The notes: generated by a model from the letters alone, not told the origin. DNA of 7,381 bases from Comamonadaceae bacterium (GCA_013298415.1 JAAFHN010000117.1:1-7381), one strand, 5' to 3'; counted from the stretch's first letter, positions 1 to 6,130 are shown. Numbers and translations: made by a program.

Positions 1-240
1 GAGGCCATCCGCAAACACCTGAGCCCCCGCTTCATCCCCAACAGCATCCACCAAGTGAGCGCCATTCCCAGAACCCTCAGCGGCAAGAAGCAAGAGCTGC
101 CCATCAAAAAGCTGCTCTTGGGCCAGCCGATAGACAAGGTCGTCAACCGCGACGCGATGGCCAACCCGGAATGTTTGGCTTGGTATGAGGCGTTTGCGGC
201 GGGGCGGGTGGCGTCGGCTTCTGCCGACGCGGCGGCTTGA
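1..240 (+). CDS. aacS: Acetoacetyl-CoA synthetase (acetoacetate--CoA ligase), C-terminal fragment
   Basis: The 5' end lies outside the window; the 79 visible codons run in frame 1 to a TGA. The enzyme activates acetoacetate with ATP and CoA to acetoacetyl-CoA, in ketone-body and polyhydroxyalkanoate metabolism in the cytoplasm. The visible part is the small C-terminal domain of the ANL (acyl-CoA synthetase) superfamily. The motif PRTLSGKK contains the lysine after SG (visible residue 29) that catalyses adenylate formation in this superfamily. The following run, with KKLLLGQP and VVNRDAMANP, is the typical ending of acetoacetyl-CoA synthetases and separates them from ordinary acetyl-CoA synthetases. 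The protein ends in an alanine-rich tail, which is usually variable. No hairpin terminator is seen in the 41 bases before the next gene, so read-through into it is possible. Confidence 0.88.
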   Translation, partial: EAIRKHLSPRFIPNSIHQVSAIPRTLSGKKQELPIKKLLLGQPIDKVVNRDAMANPECLAWYEAFAAGRVASASADAAA

Positions 241-281
241 GCTGAGTTCAAGATTCACTTCACGGAAAACGGGCCGCGCAG

Positions 282-797
282 ATGGAAGTCATCTTCGAAA
301 TCCTCTTTGAGCTGCTGTTCGAGACCGTGCTCGTGCTGCTCTGGGAGGGCTTGGTGCGGCTTTGGCAAGGCGTCTTCAGCTCATCAGCATCCGGCGCTTC
401 GGCTGTCGCGTCAGTCCGAGCCAGCCAGCGCAGCGCTCAAGCCAACAGCTCAGAAGATTCCGAACCCGGCGCGCTCAGCGATGCCCTGAGCGATGCCCTG
501 AAAAAGCCTGCCCCTCACTGGCTCACCCAAGTGGCGCTTTACGCGGCCCTAGGCGCCGCAGTTGGTGCCGTCAGCGCCTTCGTGATGCCGCAAGTCCCGC
601 TCAAGCCTGGCTTCCTGCCCGCCTTTTGGCAACACGCCAACCTGCTGCTCTCGCCCCTGCTGGCCGGTGCCTTCATGGCAGCTTACGGTGCCTGGCGCGC
701 AAAACGCGGCCTCACCGTTCTCCCGCTAGACCGCTTCGCCTGCGGCTGGGCCTTTGCGCAGGCGCTGGTGGCCATGCGGTTTTGGCTGGCTTCTTGA
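282..797 (+). CDS. Small integral membrane protein of unknown function
   Basis: This 171-residue protein is not recognised as a known family. It starts with a strongly hydrophobic stretch (about residues 3-28, with acidic residues interspersed), which could be a membrane-associated helix or signal anchor. A low-complexity Ser/Ala/Gln linker follows (about 33-75) and contains a 12-bp exact tandem duplication encoding SDALSDAL. Three further hydrophobic segments lie at about 81-101, 119-138 and 150-168, rich in Ala, Gly and Leu, so three or four membrane passes are likely. The basic stretch RAKRG (139-143) between the last two would favour a cytoplasmic loop. No catalytic motif is visible. The Shine-Dalgarno sequence before the ATG is weak. 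The gene sits between aacS and arfB on the same strand, but nothing ties it to either. The longer ORF read in another frame across it is rejected because this frame has coherent membrane segments. Confidence 0.6.
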   Translation: MEVIFEILFELLFETVLVLLWEGLVRLWQGVFSSSASGASAVASVRASQRSAQANSSEDSEPGALSDALSDALKKPAPHWLTQVALYAALGAAVGAVSAFVMPQVPLKPGFLPAFWQHANLLLSPLLAGAFMAAYGAWRAKRGLTVLPLDRFACGWAFAQALVAMRFWLAS

Positions 798-897
798 TGC
801 GGTGGTGGGCAGATCGCTCCCCTGCCGTTGGGCTGCATCGCCTGCTTGGCGTCTTGCTCGACAGCCAAGCTTTGCGCCGCGAATCGGCCAAGCAGTG

Positions 898-1308
898 ATG
901 CGACCCGCCCCCAGCCTGTGTGTTGACGCGTCCGAAGTCACGCTCACCGGCATCCGCGCGCAGGGCTCGGGCGGGCAAAACGTCAACAAAGTGTCGAGCG
1001 CGATCCATTTGCGCTTTGACATTGCAGCCTCCAGCCTGCCGGATGACGTGAAAGCGCGCTTGCTGGCTCTGCGCGACAGCCGCATCACCGAAGACGGCAT
1101 CTTGGTACTCAAGGCCCAGAGCCATCGCACGCAAGAGATGAACAAGGCGGATGCGCTGGCCCGGCTTCATGAGCTTGTCAACAGCGTGGCCACCCCGCCC
1201 GCGCCGCGTCGCGCAACCAAGCCCACGTATGGCTCCAAACTGCGCCGCCTTGAAGGAAAAAGCCAGCGATCCGAGACCAAAGCCCTGCGCGCGCCGCTTC
1301 GGGACTAG
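898..1308 (+). CDS. arfB: Alternative ribosome-rescue factor / peptidyl-tRNA hydrolase ArfB (YaeJ)
   Basis: This 136-residue protein has the release-factor domain-3 fold signature RAQGSGGQNVNK, with the catalytic GGQ at residues 25-27. The basic C-terminal tail contains SKLRRLEGKSQRSETKALR and matches ArfB (YaeJ, ICT1 family). In this family the GGQ loop hydrolyses peptidyl-tRNA on ribosomes stalled at the 3' end of truncated mRNA, while the tail enters the empty mRNA channel, giving rescue independent of tmRNA. The length is close to the usual ~140 residues, and both parts are intact. The open frame extends upstream to 754, but the extra 48 residues are Arg/Trp-rich, overlap the preceding gene and have no counterpart in the family. 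I therefore start at ATG 898; a GTG immediately before it (895) is also possible. The 100 bases before it (798-897) show no other feature. Confidence 0.9.
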   Translation: MRPAPSLCVDASEVTLTGIRAQGSGGQNVNKVSSAIHLRFDIAASSLPDDVKARLLALRDSRITEDGILVLKAQSHRTQEMNKADALARLHELVNSVATPPAPRRATKPTYGSKLRRLEGKSQRSETKALRAPLRD

Positions 1309-1418
1309 CGCGTTTGCCTGTGTCTGACCCCGCCAAAGGAGCCAGGTATCCGAGCAGCTGCCCTGGGTGCAAGCTGCGCGCGACGAGATCCATTCACGAC
1401 GTCTGACAGCGTGGTGTT

Positions 1419-1428
1419 TGACCGGTCA
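1419..1428. promoter_or_regulatory. Perfect 10-bp palindrome TGACCGGTCA, candidate operator
   Basis: The palindrome lies in the 133-base gap between arfB and the solute-binding protein gene, ending 13 bases before that gene's ATG. GACCGGTC-type cores occur in operators of many TetR-family repressors, so this could be a repressor site controlling the downstream gene. A TTGACC that could act as a -35 element overlaps it (1418-1423), but no good -10 follows before the start codon. No regulator gene is adjacent. The role is inferred from the palindrome and its position only. Confidence 0.35.
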
Positions 1429-1441
1429 GTAGACTTGAGTA

Positions 1442-2473
1442 ATGCCAAATTCTTCTTTTTCGGGTCCACCACCAGGTGTTGCAGCTCGATTTCTCGCTTG
1501 CTCAGCAGCGGCACTTTGCGCGTTGACGCTTTCCTCGGTCGGCTTTGCGCAGGATGGCGTGCGGTTTCTCAACGATTGGCGCTGGGAAGGGCCAGCCGCA
1601 CCGCTCGCGATTGCCGTGCAGGGTGGGTTCAAGGCGCAAAAGCTTGATGTCGTCGTGACGCCAGGTACCGGCTCTGCCGCGACTGTGTCAAGGGTTGCAG
1701 GCGGAGAGTTCGACATCGGCTTGGGTGACTTAAGCGCACTGGTGGAGTTTGCCGCTCGCAACCCGAGTGTGGCACCGCCGGTTGCGGTGTACGTGCTCTA
1801 CGAGCGCACGCCCGCAGCGCTTTTTCTGCGCAGTTCGGTCAGTCTGAAGTCACGCGAACTCAACCTTGCCGCCCCGCCATTTGATGGGGGTCGCAAACTC
1901 TGGCCCGCGCTGGCCAGGCAGGCCGACATGCCAAACGTCAAGTGGCAAAACGTGGACGCCGCGGCACGAGAAAAGAATTTTGCAGCGGGGCAATACGATG
2001 GCATCACCGGCTTTTACTTCACCACCTTGCTCAATTTGGAGCGTGAAGACATGTCCGGTAGGTACTACACGGTGACCCCGTTCTACGAATTGGGTTTGCG
2101 CGTCTATGGCAATGTGCTGATGGTGAATCCCAAGTTTTTGAAGGCCAACCCCAAGGCGGTGGAGCGCTTCGTGCGGGTGTATCACGATTCAGTCAAGGCA
2201 GCGGTGCGGGACACCGATGCAGCCATCGCCGCTCTCATGCAGGTTGAGCCACGCACCGACGCCAAACTGGAATGGCGTCGCGCTCGTTTGGCGTTTGACC
2301 GCTTTGTCGACACCCCCGGCGCCCGCGAAGCGGGCCTGGGCACCATCGACATGGCCAGAATCCAGTCGGGCATCGACCTGGTTGCAGAGGTGTTCAAACT
2401 TCCGGCCAAGCCCGAGGCCCGAGCCATTGCCACAACCGAGTTTTTGCCGCCTCGCGCCGAACGCAAACTCTGA
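1442..2473 (+). CDS. Periplasmic substrate-binding protein, NMT1/THI5-like (NitT/TauT-type ABC family)
   Basis: This 343-residue protein starts at the first ATG after an in-frame TGA (1436-1438), which fixes the start; the ribosome-binding site is poor. Residues 1-36 form a signal peptide: an arginine, a hydrophobic core (about 17-33), then a likely cleavage at GFA|QD. The mature protein has the layout of NMT1/THI5-like binding proteins. There is an opening strand with FLNDWRWEG and PLAIAVQGGFKAQKLDV, a GTGSAATVSRVAGGEFDIGLGD segment in which the ligand-facing loop and the 'GEFDIG' signature lie, and a helical C-terminal lobe with NPKFLKANPKAVERFVRV. Such proteins deliver pyrimidine precursors, sulfonates, nitrate or aromatic acids to an ABC permease. 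No permease or ATPase is adjacent here: upstream is arfB and downstream is convergent putA, 34 bases away. The ligand cannot be told from sequence. Confidence 0.82.
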   Translation: MPNSSFSGPPPGVAARFLACSAAALCALTLSSVGFAQDGVRFLNDWRWEGPAAPLAIAVQGGFKAQKLDVVVTPGTGSAATVSRVAGGEFDIGLGDLSALVEFAARNPSVAPPVAVYVLYERTPAALFLRSSVSLKSRELNLAAPPFDGGRKLWPALARQADMPNVKWQNVDAAAREKNFAAGQYDGITGFYFTTLLNLEREDMSGRYYTVTPFYELGLRVYGNVLMVNPKFLKANPKAVERFVRVYHDSVKAAVRDTDAAIAALMQVEPRTDAKLEWRRARLAFDRFVDTPGAREAGLGTIDMARIQSGIDLVAEVFKLPAKPEARAIATTEFLPPRAERKL

Positions 2474-2507
2474 CGGTCGCATTCACGGATGCCAGGGCAA
2501 CACACCC

Positions 2508-5500
2508 TCACCCCGCCAAAAGCGCCACATTTCCCCCGGCTGCGGTGGTGTTGACCGTCACGGTCTGCTCCGCGCAAAAGCGCAGCAGGTAGTGCGGGCC
2601 GCCGGCTTTGGGGCCGGTGCCGCTTAGGCCTTCGCCGCCGAAGGGCTGGCTGCCTACGACTGCGCCGATGATGTTGCGGTTGATGTAGACGTTGCCGATG
2701 TGAACTTGGTCTGCGAAGGCTTGGGCGCGGCTGTCAATTCGGGTGTGGATGCCGAGTGTGAGGCCGTAGCCAGTTGCGTTGATGGCTTCAGCGAGCGCAT
2801 CCAAGCCGCCGCCCATCACGCCTTCTTTGCCTTCGCCGTCTTTCCAGCGCACGACGTGGAGCACGGGGCCGAAGACCTCTGTGCTCACGGCGCTCAAATG
2901 CGGCACTTGCGCGATCACTGGGGCTTGGGTGTGGGTGCTGCCGGGGAAGGGCAACACCGTTCGGGCTGACCCTGCTGCCGTTCGGGCTGAGGTATCGAAG
3001 CCCTCTGAGCGCGTTGGCGCATCTGTGCCCTTCGATACCTCAGGGCGAACGGTGGGGGGTAGCCCTTCGACAAGCTCAGGGCGAACGGAGGTGGTTTGCT
3101 CAGGGCGGACGGAGGTGGCGGGCTCGGGGCGAGCGGTGGAGGGTAGCCCTTCGACAAGCTCAGGGCGAACGGATGAGGCTTGCTCGGGGCGAACGGAGGT
3201 GGTTTGCTCGATGCGGGCGGCGGATGATGCAAAATTTGTAGCATCAGATGTTGTAAATACCTGGACAGAGGTGCCATTTCCCTTGAAATTCAGGCTATCC
3301 ACATAGCCAGACACGCCTGAGTAGGCTTCTGCGTCGATGAGCGGGCCTACATCGGTTTCCAAGGCGGCACCTGGGCCAACTCGCAGCTCGGCGGCTGCGC
3401 CTTGGAGCATGTCTACCACCCGGTCGGCCACTGCCTCGTGTACACACAACACCCGCAGGGCGCTGCAGCGCTGGCCAGCGGATTTGAAGGCGCTTTGAAT
3501 CGCGGCATCTACCACCTGCTCAGGCAGGGCAGAGCTGTCGACCACCATGCAGTTGATGCCGCCGGTCTCGGCAATCAGCGGGGTGATCGGGCCGTCTTTG
3601 GCGGCAAGGGTTTTGGCGATGATTTTGGCCACCGCCGTGGAGCCCGTGAACACCACGCCCGCCACGCCGGGCAGGGCCACCAAGCCCGCGCCCACCGTCT
3701 CGCCCGGGCCGGGCGCGAACACCAAGGCTTCCGTGGGCACGCCCGCCGCGTGCAAGAGCGCAACGGCTTCTTGGGCCACCAGCGGCGTTTGCTCCGCAGG
3801 CTTGGCGATCACGCCGTTGCCGGTTGCCAAAGCAGCGGCGACCTGCCCCATAAAAATCGCCAGCGGAAAGTTCCAGGGGCTGATGCACACCCACACGCCG
3901 CGCGCGTTGAGGCGCAATTGGTTGCTCTCGCCCGTGGGGCCAGGCAAGTCGATGGGCTGCATGATGCGCTCGGCTTCAACGGCGTAGTAGCGCAAAAAAT
4001 CAACCGCTTCGCGCACTTCGGCCACGGCATCTGCTGCCGTTTTGTGCGCTTCTGTCATCAACCTCGCGCAAAAGTGCGGCATCTGCGCTTGCAAGGCATC
4101 GGCGGCTTTGCGCAAAATCGTGCCGCGCTCAGCCACTGGCGTGGCGCTCCATTTTTGATAGCGACAAATACTGAAAACACCGGGACAGCGGAGTGATTTG
4201 GCATCAAAATCGGGCACGTGAGCCGTTTTGAGCCCACCCAGAGCCTGCAAAATCGGCGCGCGCATCTCAGCCACCGCCAAATCCAGCCCGGCGCTGTTCA
4301 CGCGGCCATGTCCGCGTTCGGCAAACAAGTCCGCAGGCATCACCAAGCTCGCCCTGGCTTCCATGCGCAAGGGACTCAGCAGCAGCGCATCGGGCTTCAC
4401 CGATTCGTCAGAGAGCTGGTGAACGAAGCTCGCGTTGGCTCCGTTTTCCAGCAAGCGGCGCACGAGGTAAGCCAACAAATCGCGGTGCGAGCCCACGGGC
4501 GCGTACACCCGGCAGCTCACGCGCGGATCGGCCAGCACCTCGCGGTAAATCCCGCCGCCCATGCCGTGCAGGCGTTGCAGCTCGTAGTGCAGGCCGGGCT
4601 GCAAACCCACCGCGTGCGCAAGCTGGGCAATGGCGGCAATGGTGGCCGCGTTGTGCGTAGCGAATTGCGGGTAAATCACGTCATTTGACGCTAAAAGTGC
4701 CCTTGCACACGCCAAATACGCGATATCGGTGTGGTGTTTGTGGGTGAATACAGGGTAGTTCGGCAGGCCTTCCACCTGGGCGCGCTTCACTTCTGCGTCC
4801 CAATACGCGCCTTTGACCAAGCGGCACATGAGCTTCACGCCATTCACGCGGGCCATGCGCGTGACCTCTGCAATCAGCGGCAGCGAGCGGGTTTGGTAGG
4901 CCTGCATCGCCAAGCCCAAGCCGCCCCAAGATTTGTGGTGCTGGGCCACGAGCTTCAAGAGCGCATCGAGCACGTCCAGGCTCAGCTCCAGGCGGTCTAC
5001 TTCTTCGGCATCAATGGTGAGGTTCATGCGGGCAGCCGCAGCCAATTCGCACAGCTGCCACACGCGGGGCACCAGCTCGGTGAGCACGCGATCCCGCTGG
5101 CTCCACTCGTATCTGGGGTGCAGGGCGCTCAGCTTGATCGAGATGCCATCGTTTTCGGCTTCCGGATGGGCTTTTGCGGTTGTTTTGGAGTCTTTTTGCC
5201 TCTCTGTCAGTTTGTTTTCAATGTTTGACGCTATGGATTGAATAGCGTTTTTGTAGCTTGCAAAGTACAGGTCTGCGTCGGCTTGCGTGCGAGCACCCTC
5301 GCCCAGCATGTCAAAACTGAAGCGCAAATTGGCTTGCTCCCGGCGCGCGACATCGGCCTCCTTCAGCGCGGCCACGATGTCTTCTGCCAACACGAACTGT
5401 TTGCCCAGCAAGGCCACCGCCCGCATCGTGGCGGCCACCACCGTTTTTGCCCCCAGGCGGCCCATGATCCCGGAGCCCTCTGCATCGGGCAGGAATTTCT

Positions 5501-5873
5501 TGGAGAGCGACAGCGCTTGCTGGCTCAAGCTCGCCATCACGCCCGATTTGTCCTCGTCAAAATTCGCGCGGCCCAGCTGATCGGCAGCGAGTGCGACTGC
5601 CGTTTGCGTGTCGGGGATGCGCAGCAAGGCTTCTGCCAGCCGCATCAGCGCCAGGCCTTCGGCACTCGAGATCGGGTACTCCTTCAGCAAGCTCTCCATC
5701 GCCCAAAACGGCGGCGGGTTTTTGCGCACCTGTTCCACCCAGGGCGTGGCCGCAGCCACCACTTTGGGCCAATCAAGCGAGTCTTCCAGCGTTTTCAGGG
5801 CCTGGGCCACGACTCGGGTCTCGTCGCGATAGGGGGAAGGGAGGCGATCTTGGGTGGGGAGGGGGGTGGGCAT
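2508..5873 (-). CDS. putA: Bifunctional proline dehydrogenase / L-glutamate gamma-semialdehyde (P5C) dehydrogenase PutA, with internal repeat insertions
   Basis: PutA oxidises proline to P5C with FAD, then P5C/glutamate semialdehyde to glutamate with NAD, channelling the intermediate. Numbering from the ATG at 5873 (1121 residues), the PRODH barrel spans about 185-480, with KLSALHPR (247-254), IDAEEVDRLE, RLVKGAYWD (Arg351) and YAPVGSH...VRRLLENGAN (Arg472/473). P5CDH follows, with SPWNFPLA (Asn668), FTGST, catalytic Glu769 in AETGG, catalytic Cys803 in AGQRCSAL, EVFGP (999-1003) and a typical PutA C-terminus. There is no ribbon-helix-helix and no extra C-terminal domain, so it is of the short class. 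That class is about 1000 residues, and the excess is mainly a repeat-rich insertion at about 861-977. Residues 554-575 are atypical. The frame is open to an ATG at 6122, but that would leave 8 bases to the divergent gene and add 83 low-complexity repeat-derived residues. No start has a convincing Shine-Dalgarno sequence, so the start is uncertain. Confidence 0.9.
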   Translation of the reverse strand: MPTPLPTQDRLPSPYRDETRVVAQALKTLEDSLDWPKVVAAATPWVEQVRKNPPPFWAMESLLKEYPISSAEGLALMRLAEALLRIPDTQTAVALAADQLGRANFDEDKSGVMASLSQQALSLSKKFLPDAEGSGIMGRLGAKTVVAATMRAVALLGKQFVLAEDIVAALKEADVARREQANLRFSFDMLGEGARTQADADLYFASYKNAIQSIASNIENKLTERQKDSKTTAKAHPEAENDGISIKLSALHPRYEWSQRDRVLTELVPRVWQLCELAAAARMNLTIDAEEVDRLELSLDVLDALLKLVAQHHKSWGGLGLAMQAYQTRSLPLIAEVTRMARVNGVKLMCRLVKGAYWDAEVKRAQVEGLPNYPVFTHKHHTDIAYLACARALLASNDVIYPQFATHNAATIAAIAQLAHAVGLQPGLHYELQRLHGMGGGIYREVLADPRVSCRVYAPVGSHRDLLAYLVRRLLENGANASFVHQLSDESVKPDALLLSPLRMEARASLVMPADLFAERGHGRVNSAGLDLAVAEMRAPILQALGGLKTAHVPDFDAKSLRCPGVFSICRYQKWSATPVAERGTILRKAADALQAQMPHFCARLMTEAHKTAADAVAEVREAVDFLRYYAVEAERIMQPIDLPGPTGESNQLRLNARGVWVCISPWNFPLAIFMGQVAAALATGNGVIAKPAEQTPLVAQEAVALLHAAGVPTEALVFAPGPGETVGAGLVALPGVAGVVFTGSTAVAKIIAKTLAAKDGPITPLIAETGGINCMVVDSSALPEQVVDAAIQSAFKSAGQRCSALRVLCVHEAVADRVVDMLQGAAAELRVGPGAALETDVGPLIDAEAYSGVSGYVDSLNFKGNGTSVQVFTTSDATNFASSAARIEQTTSVRPEQASSVRPELVEGLPSTARPEPATSVRPEQTTSVRPELVEGLPPTVRPEVSKGTDAPTRSEGFDTSARTAAGSARTVLPFPGSTHTQAPVIAQVPHLSAVSTEVFGPVLHVVRWKDGEGKEGVMGGGLDALAEAINATGYGLTLGIHTRIDSRAQAFADQVHIGNVYINRNIIGAVVGSQPFGGEGLSGTGPKAGGPHYLLRFCAEQTVTVNTTAAGGNVALLAG
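2978..3052. repeat. Long inverted repeat (23-bp arms) inside putA
   Basis: The arms 2978-3000 and 3030-3052 are complementary at 21 of 23 positions and are separated by 29 bases. Each arm is a variant of the repeat family whose core reads TTCGA...CTCAGGGCGAACGG, here with TACCTCAGG in place of AAGCTCAGG. The putA mRNA could fold here into a strong hairpin. Both arms are translated: one as RPEVSKG, the other as part of EGFDTSAR (residues about 943-964). A further partial direct copy of the first arm's end (CCGTTCGGGCTGA) occurs about 21 bases outside it, near 2957-2969. Confidence 0.85.
3045..3212. repeat. Two tandem 84-bp units, translated in frame as 28-residue superunits in PutA
   Basis: Unit 3045-3128 and unit 3129-3212 are identical at 72 of 84 positions by direct alignment. 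A GCG(A/G)(A/G)C motif recurs at 3045, 3081, 3105, 3129, 3165, 3189 and 3213, with spacings 36, 24, 24, 36, 24, 24. In PutA this gives residues 887-942 as two superunits of 8+8+12 residues, each subunit opening with Arg-x-Glu, typically RPEQTTSV, RPEQASSV and RPELVEGLPSTA. Each 84-bp unit carries one exact 26-bp copy (3063-3088 and 3147-3172) of the dispersed repeat also present in the putA leader. Every period is a multiple of three. The array sits in the P5CDH domain before the EVFGP motif, where related enzymes have a short variable surface loop. The insert is rich in Pro, Ser, Thr and Glu and is probably disordered. Confidence 0.9.
3231..3294. repeat. Copy 1 of a 64-nt dispersed element inside putA
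   Basis: This segment aligns without gaps to 4151-4214 at 41 of 64 positions, best over the shared GGACAG block and its flanks. It is more AT-rich than the surrounding gene. It directly adjoins the translated repeat array and encodes PutA residues about 861-881 (LNFKGNGTSV onward), which have no recognisable counterpart in P5CDH enzymes. The offset between the copies is 920 bases, not a multiple of three, so the two copies are read in different frames. The similarity is therefore of DNA, not protein. Confidence 0.6.
4151..4214. repeat. Copy 2 of a 64-nt dispersed element inside putA
   Basis: This is the partner of 3231-3294, in the same orientation. Its ends form an imperfect inverted repeat: ATTTTTGATAGC at the left and GGCATCAAAAT at the right, a layout typical of small palindromic or MITE-like elements. 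It encodes PutA residues 554-575, from PDFDAKSL to YQKW, at the entry to the P5CDH domain. Short-class PutA proteins normally have here an Ala-rich helix that ends in a Trp just before the (S/A)TPxAER motif. Only that Trp and the motif are recognisable in this protein. Confidence 0.55.
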
Positions 5874-5907
5874 GGGGGTTGCTGGGGGAGGGGTTGGGGT
5901 TGGGGGG
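5852..5907 (+). other. G-rich tract with nine G-runs (potential G-quadruplex) over the putA start
   Basis: Nine runs of three to six G occur within 56 bases, separated by loops of one to five bases. They lie on the plus strand, which is the template strand for putA. The likely putA ATG (5873-5871) lies in the middle of the tract. On the putA mRNA the same stretch is C-rich, so it lacks any Shine-Dalgarno sequence and encodes a Pro/Thr-rich N-terminus. Four runs suffice for an intramolecular quadruplex, so two could form. A role in transcription or initiation is inference. Confidence 0.6.
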
Positions 5908-5920
5908 CTTGTCTCCCACT

Positions 5921-6040
5921 CCGTTCGCCCTGAGCCTGTCGAAGGGGTGCACCTGTCGAAGGGGTGCAGCGGCTTCGACAAGCTCAGCCCGAACGGGAGA
6001 AGTGAGGCTGCAGCGGCTTCGACAAGCTCAGCCTGAACGG
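5921..6040. repeat. Cluster of palindromic dispersed repeats in the putA leader
   Basis: Three copies of the repeat family seen inside putA lie here. One is inverted (5921-5944, CCGTTCGCCCTGAGCCTGTC...) and two are direct (5973-5996 and 6016-6040, core TTCGACAAGCTCAGCC). The inverted copy and the first direct copy pair at 21 of 24 positions and could form a hairpin with a 28-base loop. A 17-bp exact tandem duplication (CCTGTCGAAGGGGTGCA at 5935-5951 and 5952-5968) lies between them. The two direct copies, with their shared left flank TGCAGCGG, are spaced 44 bases apart. Neither 17 nor 44 is a multiple of three, in contrast to the array inside putA. This fits a non-coding leader and supports a putA start downstream of it. 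The repeats resemble REP-type elements. Confidence 0.8.
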
Positions 6041-6130
6041 TATGGGTGAGGGTGCGACAATGTGCGAAGTTTGAATTGAATTTCGATGAATAACTCACCA
6101 AAATACCGCGCATCAGCCGCATAAATCACC
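6041..6130. promoter_or_regulatory. AT-rich divergent promoter/operator region between putA and the Lrp-type regulator
   Basis: This is what remains of the 257-base putA-regulator gap once the repeats are set aside. Bases 6066-6105 are markedly AT-rich against the GC-rich surroundings and contain AATTGAATT (a 4-bp palindrome around one G, 6074-6082). Such AT-rich stretches are typical of Lrp/AsnC binding and of promoters. The direct repeat TGCGA-CAATG-TGCGA lies at 6053-6067. No convincing pair of promoter hexamers could be assigned for either direction. CATAAA at 6120-6125, five bases before the regulator's ATG, could be a -10 of a leaderless transcript but lacks a good -35. Confidence 0.45.

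Noticed and set aside
362..898. 178-codon plus-strand frame overlapping the small membrane protein gene
   Set aside because: It is Arg-rich with no recognisable domain and is out of frame with the coherent hydrophobic segments of 282-797.
712..1170. Minus-strand open frames opposite arfB
   Set aside because: ArfB motifs on the plus strand explain the region; the minus frames have no family features.
1354..1377. GCAGCT/AGCTGC inverted repeat after arfB as a transcription terminator
   Set aside because: The stem is only 6 bp with a 12-base loop and no T-run follows.
1336..1435. Short open stretch after an AGGAG sequence (ending in a TAG at 1430-1432), as a small gene
   Set aside because: No start codon lies at a usable distance from the AGGAG, and the peptide shows no recognisable feature.
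3045..3212. Regular repeats suggesting a CRISPR array
   Set aside because: The units are contiguous (24/24/36 bp) with no unique spacers and lie in frame inside putA; this is a translated tandem repeat.
3402..4196. 264-codon open frame on the plus strand opposite putA, and several shorter ones there
   Set aside because: They are antisense shadows of a GC-rich gene. The minus-strand frame has full PutA motifs, and the plus-strand translation is His/Gly/Arg-rich without domains.
5874..6122. 83-codon N-terminal extension of PutA from the ATG at 6122
   Set aside because: It is low-complexity, built of repeats read in several frames, contains a 17-bp duplication, and would leave only 8 bases to the divergent regulator with no room for promoters.
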